A DNA stretch of 64,000 bases from Flavobacterium jejuense (GTDB taxonomy: Bacteria; Bacteroidota; Bacteroidia; Flavobacteriales; Flavobacteriaceae). Each line of letters opens with the position of its first letter. Position 1 is the stretch's first letter. The notes under the pieces are model-generated. The model was not told the DNA's origin, made no database searches, and was given only the letters and a program-made list of their open reading frames with translations. Below are positions 55,107 through 63,058 of this stretch, in pieces. A program made the position numbers and the translations under genes. Where the stretch lies: NCBI RefSeq assembly GCF_006491595.2, contig NZ_VEVQ02000015.1, positions 41,070-105,069 on the forward strand, written 5' to 3'.

Positions 55107-55652
55107 ATGACCATCTACCAACTCACCCAATATTGCTTCTTTGGTTTCGGAGTTTATAATTTGGTTTACCTCTTTTGCAAACATTCGAAAAAAATCCAAG
55201 AGAAGATAAACTTAACAGCAATCGATAAAGCAACAACAACGACACTAATCCTTTGTGGACTAATCTATCTAATCAATTTTGTTTACGATTGGTCTCTCAT
55301 TTTTATAAATTCTGATTCTGAAAACAGCCAACATCTTTTCCAACGATTCAAAGGTCCTTACGGGTTTAGTTTGTATGCCCAACAAGCTACTTACATCATA
55401 ATCTCTCTTTTGTTTAGCTTGCAATATGTAAGACAAAAAAGTATACTTCGTTTTTTTATAGGCTTCCTGTTACTATTCAATTTTGAACGATATGTGATTA
55501 TTATAACTACTCTTCATCGTGATTATTTGCCTAGTTCCTGGACTATGTATCAATCAACATTCGGTTATATTCTGTTAGATTGGATAATTAAAACTCTTAT
55601 TTTTAGCAGTTTTACCACAGTAGTATATTTCATTCAAAACAGCAATAAATAG
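55107..55652 (+). CDS. Hypothetical membrane protein, 181 aa
   Basis: A protein with four or five hydrophobic helices. It starts with MTIYQLTQYCFFGFGVYNLVYLFCK, has a charged loop (SKKIQEKINLTAIDKATT), then TTLILCGLIYLINFVYDW. A conserved-looking RFKGPYGFSLYAQQATYIIISLLFSLQYVRQK is next, and later helices include SSWTMYQSTFGYILLDWIIKTLIF. I do not recognise the family. It starts 25 bp after the T9SS protein gene, so co-transcription is possible. It is one of a run of lineage-specific genes in this part of the window. Confidence 0.65.
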   Translation: MTIYQLTQYCFFGFGVYNLVYLFCKHSKKIQEKINLTAIDKATTTTLILCGLIYLINFVYDWSLIFINSDSENSQHLFQRFKGPYGFSLYAQQATYIIISLLFSLQYVRQKSILRFFIGFLLLFNFERYVIIITTLHRDYLPSSWTMYQSTFGYILLDWIIKTLIFSSFTTVVYFIQNSNK

Positions 55653-55791
55653 TCTTCTAAAACACCTAAAACCAAACGCTTACCATCTGAAAAATAATTC
55701 CTATTTTAGACACATCAATTGATAGTCACTCATTCTATCTTTTGGATAATAAACTAAAATAGAATCAAAAAAACAAAAACGGCATTGGTTT

Positions 55792-57033
55792 ATGGCAGAA
55801 GCAACAGGTATTTTTATAAATTTCAACATAGAAGAAATTCAGTTAAAAAAACTACTCAATCACAAGTGGAAAAAAGTTTCCTTTGGTAAAAAAATAGGCT
55901 ATTATTTTAGCGAATTACTCTATCAAAGTATTACCAATAAAAGTGTTTTCATCTTTAATTATGATACTAAAACGACCACTTGCTTTATCGCTTATCTAGT
56001 CAATCAATATGATAAAACTCTTTTTGAACCCTTTGAGTCTCTTTTACAAATAATTAGTACATTAAAGCATGAAAACACTGCAGATTATGCTATTATAGCT
56101 ACTACTTTCCCAGAAGTTTTAACAGCCTACCAAATAAAAGCGAACGAAATAAAGACGCTCACTACTAAAGAAGTTCCTACAGAAACCATCACTCATTTAT
56201 CTAATAAGTTTTGGTCTTTCTCCGATAACAATTCGTTTCCTGAACCCGATAAAGCAATTAATAAACGTAATTATTTCTATAAAAATTTCAAATCCTATTA
56301 TAAAAAGTATTTGTCTTATATAGAAGAAACCGAAAAGCCAAAAAAAATAGCGGAAGCTACTCAATCCAATCCATATCCTTTGTTTGACAAATTTTACAGC
56401 TATGATAACAAAGTCTTTGAGTTTAGAACCTTTACCAATCAAGTAATTGAAATTCCAAATGCTGATCCACTCACTTTTAGAAATGTTTCTGGAATTTTTG
56501 CCGACAAAAACGCTGTCTTTCTTTCTCGATTAGCCCCTCATTCTCCTCCCAATATAAATCCAAAAAATGGAAAAGGGAATAATCCAAATGCCATTTGGGA
56601 ATATTATGCATTGCAAGAAGTGGACGGAAATAGTTTTAACTATATCAAAGAAAAATGGGACACAGTCTACTGGAAAGACAAAAACACCATTTACATCCTA
56701 CAAAACAAAATCCTAAAAAAAGTGCAAGAAGCTGACCCAATTTCTTTTGAATACTTGGACTTTTGTTTTGGGAAAGATAAGAATCATGTATTCTATTTAG
56801 ATCAGATACTTCCCATTCAGCCTAACAATTATGCATTAGACTCCTACGGATTTATACATGATGAAGAAACGATTTGGCACTACGAAAACCAAATTCCACT
56901 AGATGCTAAAACATTCAAAGTCGAGAAACAAATAGTTAATAAAAACATATTCCAAAAAACCTTTTTAATAAGCGACAAAAATGGGGAATATGAATACAAT
57001 AGAGATTGGAAAGAGCCAAAAATAAAAATGTAA
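55792..57033 (+). CDS. DKNYY-repeat domain protein, 413 aa
   Basis: No signal peptide is seen, so it is likely cytosolic. The C-terminal half (about residues 200-413) holds degenerate DKNYY-type repeats, for example DKNAVFLSRL, KDKNTIYILQNKIL, KDKNHVFYLDQIL and AKTFKV. These give a beta-strand unit found in Bacteroidota and in some polymorphic-toxin immunity proteins. The first 190 residues are alpha/beta with no recognised motif. The role is unknown. There is a 139-bp gap before it, so it starts its own transcript, and it is followed by a 220-bp region containing a palindromic repeat. Confidence 0.72.
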   Translation: MAEATGIFINFNIEEIQLKKLLNHKWKKVSFGKKIGYYFSELLYQSITNKSVFIFNYDTKTTTCFIAYLVNQYDKTLFEPFESLLQIISTLKHENTADYAIIATTFPEVLTAYQIKANEIKTLTTKEVPTETITHLSNKFWSFSDNNSFPEPDKAINKRNYFYKNFKSYYKKYLSYIEETEKPKKIAEATQSNPYPLFDKFYSYDNKVFEFRTFTNQVIEIPNADPLTFRNVSGIFADKNAVFLSRLAPHSPPNINPKNGKGNNPNAIWEYYALQEVDGNSFNYIKEKWDTVYWKDKNTIYILQNKILKKVQEADPISFEYLDFCFGKDKNHVFYLDQILPIQPNNYALDSYGFIHDEETIWHYENQIPLDAKTFKVEKQIVNKNIFQKTFLISDKNGEYEYNRDWKEPKIKM

Positions 57034-57140
57034 ATTAGAATAATGTTAAATAAAACTTTCTCCTTTATAGCACAAAACTAATATGTTATTCGATATTTTT
57101 TTTAATAAATCTCACGCCTAAACACATATAAAACACAAAA

Positions 57141-57200
57141 AATACTCATAAATGAGTATTGTGAAGGCAAAAGCAAAGTTTAAATTTGTTAAAAACAAAT
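57141..57200. repeat. Palindrome-led repeat element, copy A
   Basis: AATACTCAT-AA-ATGAGTATT (57141-57160) is a perfect 9-bp-arm palindrome followed by GTGAAGGCAAAAGC and a tail GTTTAAATTTGT. The same layout with a different palindrome core occurs at 63092. The region lies 56 bp upstream of the ABM-domain gene. No gene is seen in it. Confidence 0.6.
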
Positions 57201-57253
57201 ACTGTAATGATACTATTGTTAAATAATAAAATAAAACCTAACTAATTTTAGAA

Positions 57254-57583
57254 ATGAAACCAATTAGCGTAATCAACTCAATAGAAGTACCTGATGGTCA
57301 CGAAGAAACAGCAATACAAATTAGAGACCTTTACATGGACTATTTCAAAACTAAAGCTGGGTTTGTAAGTGCAACTTTTTACCGTTCTATAAATAGCGAG
57401 AATAAATTTAATTATGTCAACATTGTTGTTTGGGATTCTTATGAGTCTTTCCAAGCGGTTGTAAACAATGGATTTGAAAACGAGGAAGGACTAAACTCTG
57501 ACTTTATGAAAGTGTTGGGTAAAGGATTTCCTCACCCTATAAAGGTTTCACCTGGACAATATGAAATTATAAAAAAGGATTAG
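57254..57583 (+). CDS. Antibiotic biosynthesis monooxygenase (ABM) domain protein, 109 aa
   Basis: A single ABM-type dimeric alpha/beta-barrel domain. Typical segments are ISVINSIEVPDGHEETAIQI, FVSATFYRSINSENKFNYVNIVVWDSYESFQAVVNN and HPIKVSPGQYEII. Family members include quinone or haem monooxygenases and many proteins of unknown substrate; no cofactor is expected. The substrate here cannot be named. It is preceded by a palindromic repeat and followed by a 121-bp gap before the DUF7010-like gene. Confidence 0.8.
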   Translation: MKPISVINSIEVPDGHEETAIQIRDLYMDYFKTKAGFVSATFYRSINSENKFNYVNIVVWDSYESFQAVVNNGFENEEGLNSDFMKVLGKGFPHPIKVSPGQYEIIKKD

Positions 57584-57704
57584 TAATAAATAATACAAAC
57601 TAACACCTATTAAAGGAAATTAGTCATAACCATATAACAACTAAAACTTCAACATTTTTATTAAGAATATTTCAGCCTATAAAACAATAAAAAAAGAACA
57701 TAAC

Positions 57705-58265
57705 ATGAAGCAAAAAAACATAACGGATTTAAAATCAGAGATTCAATTACAAGCCAAAAACGGAATTGATTTCATTCTAGCTGCTGGAATTGTATGGTTG
57801 CTAATCTCTTATATTTGGACTTTAGGATATTCTTCATATCAAAAAAGTATTTTCACCTTTATGATAGGATCTATTTTGCTTCCTCTTGCTTTTGGGTTAT
57901 CCAAAATCATAAAAACAAATTGGAAAGTAAAAGACAATCCACTACAACCTTTAGGGCTTTGGCTTAATTTTGCGCAATTAATTTATTTCCCTTTCCTTAT
58001 TTTTACACTAATCAAGCATCCTGATTATTTCATCATGGCATACGCTATTATTACTGGAGCTCATTTATTTCCTTATGCTTGGTTTTACGACGAAATTGGT
58101 TATGCTGCTTGGGCAATCCTAATTTCTGTTGGCACATTACTCCTTACTCTAAATATAGCAACTGAAAAAATGTGGACAATTCCTTTATTTACTTCTATAA
58201 TGCTATTCTTATTAACGATTTGGATTTATATTCGAATAACTAATAAGAATAAAAAAAAGGTATAG
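57705..58265 (+). CDS. DUF7010-like membrane protein, 186 aa
   Basis: A six-helix membrane protein with a conserved start (LQAKNGIDFILAAGIVWLLISYIW) and a region FYDEIGYAAWAILISVGTLLL. The helices are about residues 18-38, 43-63, 84-103, 110-125, 136-150 and 157-175. The pattern resembles a family annotated DUF7010 in Bacteroidota, but this is memory and not an alignment. No function is known. The C-terminus is a basic tail NKNKKKV. Confidence 0.68.
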   Translation: MKQKNITDLKSEIQLQAKNGIDFILAAGIVWLLISYIWTLGYSSYQKSIFTFMIGSILLPLAFGLSKIIKTNWKVKDNPLQPLGLWLNFAQLIYFPFLIFTLIKHPDYFIMAYAIITGAHLFPYAWFYDEIGYAAWAILISVGTLLLTLNIATEKMWTIPLFTSIMLFLLTIWIYIRITNKNKKKV

Positions 58266-58322
58266 AAAATGACTATTACTAATTGCTGTTCTTGTCTATC
58301 TTTAAAATTAAAAAGTTTACTA

Positions 58323-58330
58323 TATATTTG
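58323..58330 (+). promoter_or_regulatory. -7 promoter box (TATATTTG)
   Basis: A perfect TAnnTTTG match that lies 72 bp upstream of the secreted protein gene at 58403. No TTTG was found at the proper -33 distance. Confidence 0.4.
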
Positions 58331-58402
58331 TTTGTAAATGGTTTTGGCTCTCTGCCTCTACTTATAATTACTAAATATTCATCAAAATTAAAATAAACGC
58401 AA

Positions 58403-59236
58403 ATGCAGAAAGTAAGCATCATCCTATTGCTATTGTTAAGTTCACTTATTTATTCTCAAAATAAGGAAACTGAAAAAATATTGAAAGAAGGAAAGTTACT
58501 TTTTAGATTAGAAAAAGGCTCTTGGTATGGCACAGATGATATGCTGGCTAGGTTTCAAACTAAAAAAGATTCAATTGGTGGATATTTATCATATGAAACG
58601 AAAGAACATACAATAAATACTATTTTTTTCAGTCGTTTTAACCCTGACAAAATATTGATACGATATGAATTTGATAGTTTACCAAAACCAGTACCCATAA
58701 AAATTGACACAATAAACCATACAGCAACTGAATTAGAAAAAAATCTAATCGCAATCCGACAAGATGCAAAAGAAAGAACCTATTCTAACGAAGATAAATT
58801 TTTTAGCTTTTATGAAAACACTTCTCTAAACTTTATTCCTGTAATAACAGATAAAGAAAGAATCGTTTTTATAGTAACTGGACCTCAAGTTTCTGGAATT
58901 GTATTACTTGGTAACGATTATAAATTGAATTACGACAAGAAAAATAAATTTAAGAAAAAAGAAAAAATTCATAACTCAATCTTGCAATTTCCATATGCTT
59001 CTGAAGATAAAGAAAATCCTACGGTTTCAACAATTCACTCACATGTAATAACAGAATACATTTCATCAACTGACATTTGTACTTTGCTACTTTACAAAGA
59101 TTATGTTGAATGGAAACAACACATTGTTATGAGTGAAAAAGAGGTATCTATATTTGATTTAGAAAAAGAATTACTTTTTACAATGAAAAAAAAGGCATGG
59201 GAGAAAATTTACATTGATAAAAATGACAAAAAATAA
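58403..59236 (+). CDS. Hypothetical secreted protein, 277 aa
   Basis: A signal peptide (MQKVSIILLLLLSSLIYSQ) precedes a soluble domain of about 255 residues. It is alpha/beta, with IPVITDKERIVFIVTGPQVSGIVLLGNDYKL in the middle and a Lys-rich stretch (NYDKKNKFKKKEKIH). There is no lipobox and no sorting domain, so it should be periplasmic. I do not recognise a family. It may form one transcript with the small remnant and lipoprotein downstream. It is typical of lineage-specific genes in this accessory part. Confidence 0.65.
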   Translation: MQKVSIILLLLLSSLIYSQNKETEKILKEGKLLFRLEKGSWYGTDDMLARFQTKKDSIGGYLSYETKEHTINTIFFSRFNPDKILIRYEFDSLPKPVPIKIDTINHTATELEKNLIAIRQDAKERTYSNEDKFFSFYENTSLNFIPVITDKERIVFIVTGPQVSGIVLLGNDYKLNYDKKNKFKKKEKIHNSILQFPYASEDKENPTVSTIHSHVITEYISSTDICTLLLYKDYVEWKQHIVMSEKEVSIFDLEKELLFTMKKKAWEKIYIDKNDKK

Positions 59237-59266
59237 TAGTATCCAATAATAAATTGTAAACATAAT

Positions 59267-59440
59267 ATGAAACTTAAAATTGGCATCTTATTATTTTTAT
59301 TAAGTACTATTAGCTTTGTTCATAAAGACAAATGTATTATTGAACTTATGATAAAGTAAAAACAGTAATAAAAAAGGGTTTTGATTACTCAGAAATATTT
59401 AAATATAATAGTTACCATTTAGAAAATGCAAAAAAACTAC
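59267..59440 (+). pseudogene. Frameshifted remnant of a small exported protein
   Basis: An ATG at 59267 starts a signal-like peptide (MKLKIGILLFLLSTISFVHK) that stops at 59359 after 30 residues. In the next frame the sequence continues as a plausible reading, TYDKVKTVIKKGFDYSEIF and onward through SYHLENAKKLHEKN. This suggests one lost or gained base, or a decayed gene overlapped by the following lipoprotein gene. No family is recognised. Confidence 0.4.
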
Positions 59441-60424
59441 ATGAAAAAAATCAACATTTTTATAGGATTATTTTTCATCATAACAGGATGTGCGCAGACT
59501 GACTATGACTACAAAATAGAGAACAGTATTCTTGAATGTTTTTATCAACATCACAAAGCAAATGATATTGATATTAAAAACACTATCGATAAAATTGAAA
59601 ACGTTTTAATAAAACATAAAATTTTACTAGATAAAACTGGCGAAAGTTATATTCGAGTAATTGAGCAAATGAGAGATCAAATAGATTTAAATACCACCAT
59701 CAACTCACAACTAATACAAGATATTAACTCCATTGGTTACATCCCATCAAGTGTGCTTTGTCAGGATGCTACTTATGTTTCAAAGATTGATTCAGTAGAT
59801 TTAGCTCATTCAAAATTGAAATATCTTATGAGTGTTTTAGAATCAATACATATAAAAGAAGATGCCACACCAAATCTTATAGCACAAGACTTTCTCAAAG
59901 TCTTTAATGCTCAAGATTTTGAGAATGATTTCTATAGAACAATAGGTTTAGTATTGTTTGCAAATAAGATAAAAATGGATGATTTTGAAAATGGATTAAC
60001 AAGAAAATTACCTCCAGTTTCAACGGAAAAACCGATTGTAATTGAAACTCAAAATAAGTTAGTAGTTTTAGTAAATGAAGAGAGTAAGATAATAGTTGAT
60101 GGCAATATAGCTACAATTACTGAATTGAAAGAAATAGTAAAAAATTTCTTCGTCAAAAAATCAGATAAAACAGAGATTGATTTACCTCTTATTGGTAAAC
60201 AAAAAACTTCAAAGGGTGTTATTTCTTTACATAGTGATAAAAAAACTTCTTACGAGGTTTATATTGCTGTTCAAAATGAGATTGTAAAAGCATTTAATGA
60301 ACTTCGAGACCTTAAATCAAAAAAGTTTTTTAATAAAACTTTTAATGACTTGGATAAAGAAAAACAAAAAGTAATATCAGATTTAGTTCCTCTCAGTATT
60401 TCTGAAGCTGAACCAGGAACATAA
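59441..60424 (+). CDS. Hypothetical lipoprotein, 327 aa
   Basis: Counted from the ATG at 59441; an earlier in-frame ATG at 59426 would put a Gln/Lys/Asn/Tyr extension in front of the signal. The signal and lipobox MKKINIFIGLFFIITGC place a lipidated Cys17. The mature part is helical with several charged segments (DIKNTIDKIENVLIKHK, KFFNKTFNDLDKEKQKV) and no cysteine cluster. I do not recognise the family. It stands downstream of the 277-aa secreted-protein gene and a remnant, upstream of a REP-like repeat, so it lies in a variable region. Confidence 0.7.
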   Translation: MKKINIFIGLFFIITGCAQTDYDYKIENSILECFYQHHKANDIDIKNTIDKIENVLIKHKILLDKTGESYIRVIEQMRDQIDLNTTINSQLIQDINSIGYIPSSVLCQDATYVSKIDSVDLAHSKLKYLMSVLESIHIKEDATPNLIAQDFLKVFNAQDFENDFYRTIGLVLFANKIKMDDFENGLTRKLPPVSTEKPIVIETQNKLVVLVNEESKIIVDGNIATITELKEIVKNFFVKKSDKTEIDLPLIGKQKTSKGVISLHSDKKTSYEVYIAVQNEIVKAFNELRDLKSKKFFNKTFNDLDKEKQKVISDLVPLSISEAEPGT

Positions 60425-60428
60425 ATTC

Positions 60429-60474
60429 GTTGCAAACCCATCAAGTGCTCGTTTGCAACAAGCACCTATTTACT
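60429..60474. repeat. REP-like element, copy 1
   Basis: GTTGCAAAC at 60429-60437 is complementary to GTTTGCAAC at 60451-60459. The 39 bp from 60436 match 32 of 39 bases of 62728-62766. This pattern fits a short interspersed palindromic repeat. Confidence 0.6.
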
Positions 60475-60606
60475 ATCTAATATTAGAAGTACAACTCAAA
60501 TGTCAGATTTGTACTAAATCTCAATCAAAACACCTCCTAAACAACACAAAATGAAATAATAATTGTTTTTTCTTTAAAATAATTAAAAACCTAAAAAACA
60601 ATTATC

Positions 60607-60705
60607 ATGAAAACAACTAAAAAACTTCCCTATTCTTTCCTTTCTTTAATAAATCCTTTTGCAAATAAATACAAATTAAATTCTGAAACCAATACCCAAC
60701 TATAA
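60607..60705 (+). CDS. Possible 32-aa peptide
   Basis: A short frame MKTTKKLPYSFLSLINPF and onward, 32 residues. It has a basic start and a hydrophobic middle but no signal-peptide cleavage site or recognised leader motif. There is no supporting neighbour, and it could arise by chance in AT-rich sequence. It is listed because it stands in an otherwise empty gap. Confidence 0.2.
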   Translation: MKTTKKLPYSFLSLINPFANKYKLNSETNTQL

Positions 60706-60786
60706 ATGAATAAAATAGCCTAAACATCATTCTAATACTACTATAAAATCACTATTTATGATGATAAACATTTAATAGTATGTTCA

Positions 60787-60794
60787 TAATTTTG
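60787..60794 (+). promoter_or_regulatory. -7 promoter box (TAATTTTG) for the beta-propeller gene
   Basis: A perfect TAnnTTTG match located 18 bp before the ATG at 60813. It would give a very short leader and supports 60813 rather than 60862 as the intended start of the propeller gene. Confidence 0.45.
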
Positions 60795-60812
60795 ACCTTC
60801 AATTCAATCATT

Positions 60813-60905
60813 ATGAGCTTACAACCACAATTTGATTTAAAAAACGGAAATTACTTTTTGAATGTTGAGGCACCAAAAAAAAAAATTAAAAAAAAACTGG
60901 ACTAA
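60813..60905 (+). other. Likely original 5' end of the beta-propeller gene, out of frame
   Basis: Reading from the ATG at 60813 gives MSLQPQFDLKNGNYFLNVEA and PKKKIKKK, which then stops at 60903-60905. Removing one A from either the 11-A run (60875-60885) or the 9-A run (60888-60896) would join it to the main frame starting NWTKTNFEA. It is either a sequencing error in a homopolymer, a real frameshift or slippage control. Confidence 0.55.
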
Positions 60906-61878
60906 AACTAATTTTGAAGCCATAGCTGATCCATTCATTTATGAAGGTATTTTATATACAGCAACTAATGGTTCTTTTTATGCAATAAACCCAGAAACAG
61001 GAGATTTTATCTGGGAATATAAAATACCTGGAAAGGCTACTCTACCCATTTTTAATAACAATTATATCATTTTTGGAGGGTACTATATAGATTGTACTTT
61101 ATATGCTTTAGATAAAAATACTGGCAAAGAAATTTGGACTTGTAGATTAGGACCTAATAGTGCTTCAGTACTTGCAGAACCTATTTGTCTTAATAATCTA
61201 ATATATGTTTTTACAGGAAAAACAATTTATAGCATTTCTTTAGAAAATGGAAAAAAGACAAATTCTTTTAAACTCAAGAAAAAAGGAGCCAGAATTAATA
61301 TCATTATTGAAGATAATAAATTATACGCAACCACTCGCAATCAACTAGGTAAAGAAGAAATAGAATGTATCGATTTACAAGCAAATGAACTTCTTTGGCA
61401 AATAAAAACACCAAACATAGGTTCAAATCTTATTTATTGTAATCAGCATTTATATTATTTAAATACCAATACTGAATTATGTGAAATAAATCCTATTACT
61501 GGAGAAATGAATAGTTCTAAAATAGTAGAAGTAAAGAATAGAGTAACAAATTTACATCTATGTTATAATGGTACGGCACTGTATCTCTGCATAGGGTATC
61601 ATATTATTGCTTTTAATATTACTACTTCACCTTGGTCTTTACTTTGGAATTTTCATTCCAATGCCACTATTGGAAAAATGGTAGTAACAAAAGAAGTGGT
61701 TTATTTTGCTACTATGGGAAATGGTTTTTTTGGACTTAATACTACAACAGGAAAGGAATTATTTCATGAAAATTCAGAGGTAAGAACAAAATTTAGTTGT
61801 GCTATTTCTCCCAATAAAATAATTGTAGCTGGGTCAATGAGTGAATTAGAATTAACCGCTTATTCGGAAAAAGAATAG
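60862..61878 (+). CDS. PQQ-like beta-propeller repeat protein, cytosolic, 338 aa
   Basis: A repeat protein with several PQQ/WD40-like blade motifs, for example GSFYAINPETGDFIWEYKI, YALDKNTGKEIWTC, EIECIDLQANELLWQIKT and FFGLNTTTGKELFHE. Each blade has the D-x-TG-x-x-W/F pattern of the PQQ_2 family. There is no signal peptide or lipobox, unusual for this fold in Bacteroidota, where most are secreted. No PQQ-dehydrogenase catalytic residue was seen, so it is probably a binding or scaffold protein. The listed start is the first ATG of the open frame, but the true start may be 60813 after frame correction. Confidence 0.75.
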   Translation: MLRHQKKKLKKNWTKTNFEAIADPFIYEGILYTATNGSFYAINPETGDFIWEYKIPGKATLPIFNNNYIIFGGYYIDCTLYALDKNTGKEIWTCRLGPNSASVLAEPICLNNLIYVFTGKTIYSISLENGKKTNSFKLKKKGARINIIIEDNKLYATTRNQLGKEEIECIDLQANELLWQIKTPNIGSNLIYCNQHLYYLNTNTELCEINPITGEMNSSKIVEVKNRVTNLHLCYNGTALYLCIGYHIIAFNITTSPWSLLWNFHSNATIGKMVVTKEVVYFATMGNGFFGLNTTTGKELFHENSEVRTKFSCAISPNKIIVAGSMSELELTAYSEKE

Positions 61879-62003
61879 CAAAAAAAACTACAATGAAATG
61901 GCTCATTCTTTAAAAAAGAAAAAATACACTTAAATCAACAAAACAATATTTTACAAAAAAACAGTTCTAAAAGTATATGAAAAAAATTGTCTTTATAATA
62001 ACG

Positions 62004-62038
62004 CTCCCCTCTTGAGTGAGCATCTAGCTCGTGCCTAC
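62004..62038. repeat. REP-like element, divergent copy 3
   Basis: CTCCCCTCTTGAGTGAGCAT and the following CTAGCTCGTGCCTAC share the TGC..AGTT/CGAGTxCCTAC style ending with the copies at 60436 and 62728, but with weaker identity. GAGC and GCTC can pair around ATCTA. Confidence 0.4.
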
Positions 62039-62094
62039 AAAAAATTTTCGAACTTTTTTATTATATTTTTATTAATAGGTACTCTATAATCAAG

Positions 62095-62137
62095 AAATGC
62101 CCAATAATAAGTACGTTTTCATCATTGAGCATTTTTT
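62095..62137 (+). terminator. Hairpin terminator after the beta-propeller region
   Basis: AAATGCCCAAT at 62095 pairs with ATTGAGCATTT at 62124 with one mismatch. A T-run follows on the plus strand. It can end the propeller transcript and separates it from the minus-strand 117-aa gene. Confidence 0.55.
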
Positions 62138-62150
62138 TACTTAATCCATT

Positions 62151-62504
62151 TTAAGGCATCCAAACTGCATTTTCCATTACTTCTCCAACTGTAATTTGTG
62201 AACTTCCATCGTAAAATGCACCTTTTTCATACAATCCTTTTGCATCATATGCTCCAAAAGTAATCCAAGTACCTCCCAAATTAACATGCATTCCAATTTG
62301 AGTTAATACAACCCAAAAAGTATTAAGCTGACCTGTCCAAACAGGTTGTGGTGCAAGGACGTAAGGGTTCTGTATTGCTTTATTGTACACTAAATCGGCT
62401 AAAGCTTTTTTACTAACTGAATTTTTACAAGAATCCATAAAATCTTGAGATAGTTGAGCTTGGATTGATTCCGATAATTCCGAAGTTAATTCTAATTTAC
62501 TCAT
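62151..62504 (-). CDS. Hypothetical protein, 117 aa
   Basis: The sequence has no signal peptide or membrane helix. An N-terminal helical half (SKLELTSELSESIQAQLSQDFMDSCKNSVSKKALADLVY) has heptad-like spacing and one Cys. The C-terminal half is beta-like and aromatic, with PVWTGQLNTFWVVLTQIGMHVNLGGTWITFGAYDAKGLYEKGAFYDGSS. The ATG at 62504 gives an unbroken frame and the next upstream region is empty, so the start is not in doubt. I recognise no family. It stands alone between two repeat-rich gaps. Confidence 0.62.
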   Translation of the reverse strand: MSKLELTSELSESIQAQLSQDFMDSCKNSVSKKALADLVYNKAIQNPYVLAPQPVWTGQLNTFWVVLTQIGMHVNLGGTWITFGAYDAKGLYEKGAFYDGSSQITVGEVMENAVWMP

Positions 62505-62727
62505 AATATTTAATTTAGTAATTATCCTACTCTATTTAAATAGGCTTTTCAGAATCCGCCTTTCGAATTAAATACTTAGTAGCTACACAAACGAATATTT
62601 AGTTTTAATTCTATTCAAATATTTAAAAAAATAGACGATATATAATAAAAAATGTAATAAGAACGGTTTTTATTACCATAAGAGGGAATAAACAGACACA
62701 CGAAGATTCTCAAAATGAAACCATTAC

Positions 62728-62766
62728 ACCCATCTGATGCTAGTTTGCAACGAGTACCTACTTACT
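62728..62766. repeat. REP-like element, copy 2
   Basis: A 39-bp block identical at 32 positions to the block at 60436-60474, both containing GTTTGCAAC followed by AG.ACCT..TTACT. Confidence 0.6.
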
Positions 62767-62858
62767 CCCACTGCTATCTGGGCTATAAAAAACGCTTAGA
62801 ATTTTAAAACCCCATTTCAAAAGCAACCGAACTAAGAAGCTCCTCATCGTCAAACTTG

Positions 62859-62883
62859 TCATGCTGAACTTGTTTCAGAATCT
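62859..62883. repeat. GTCATGCTGAACTTGTTTCAG repeat fragment
   Basis: The phrase TCATGCTGAACTTGTTTCAG is a common dispersed REP-like sequence of Bacteroidota genomes as I remember it. GCTGAAC and TTTCAG pair imperfectly around the central TTG. Only one copy is seen here. Confidence 0.5.
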
Positions 62884-63058
62884 CCTCGCCCGTCAATGGT
62901 AGTGTTTTTTATGTAATGGAATAAAAAATGTATCGAGAACCTTCTTTTAAAAAAACTTTTCTCCCTTACGCTTTCCCGTAAAAAAACCATTTTCTTTCTT
63001 TTTATTTTTACCAAAGTTAAAAGAGTACAAACGCACTTTTATCCCTAAAAACAACTCA

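Larger units (their letters stand above)
60425..60812. other. 388-bp gap with a repeat and a small frame
   Basis: It holds a REP-like element (60429-60474), a 32-codon frame at 60607-60705 and a -7 promoter box at 60787-60794. No other gene, RNA or terminator could be supported. Confidence 0.5.
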
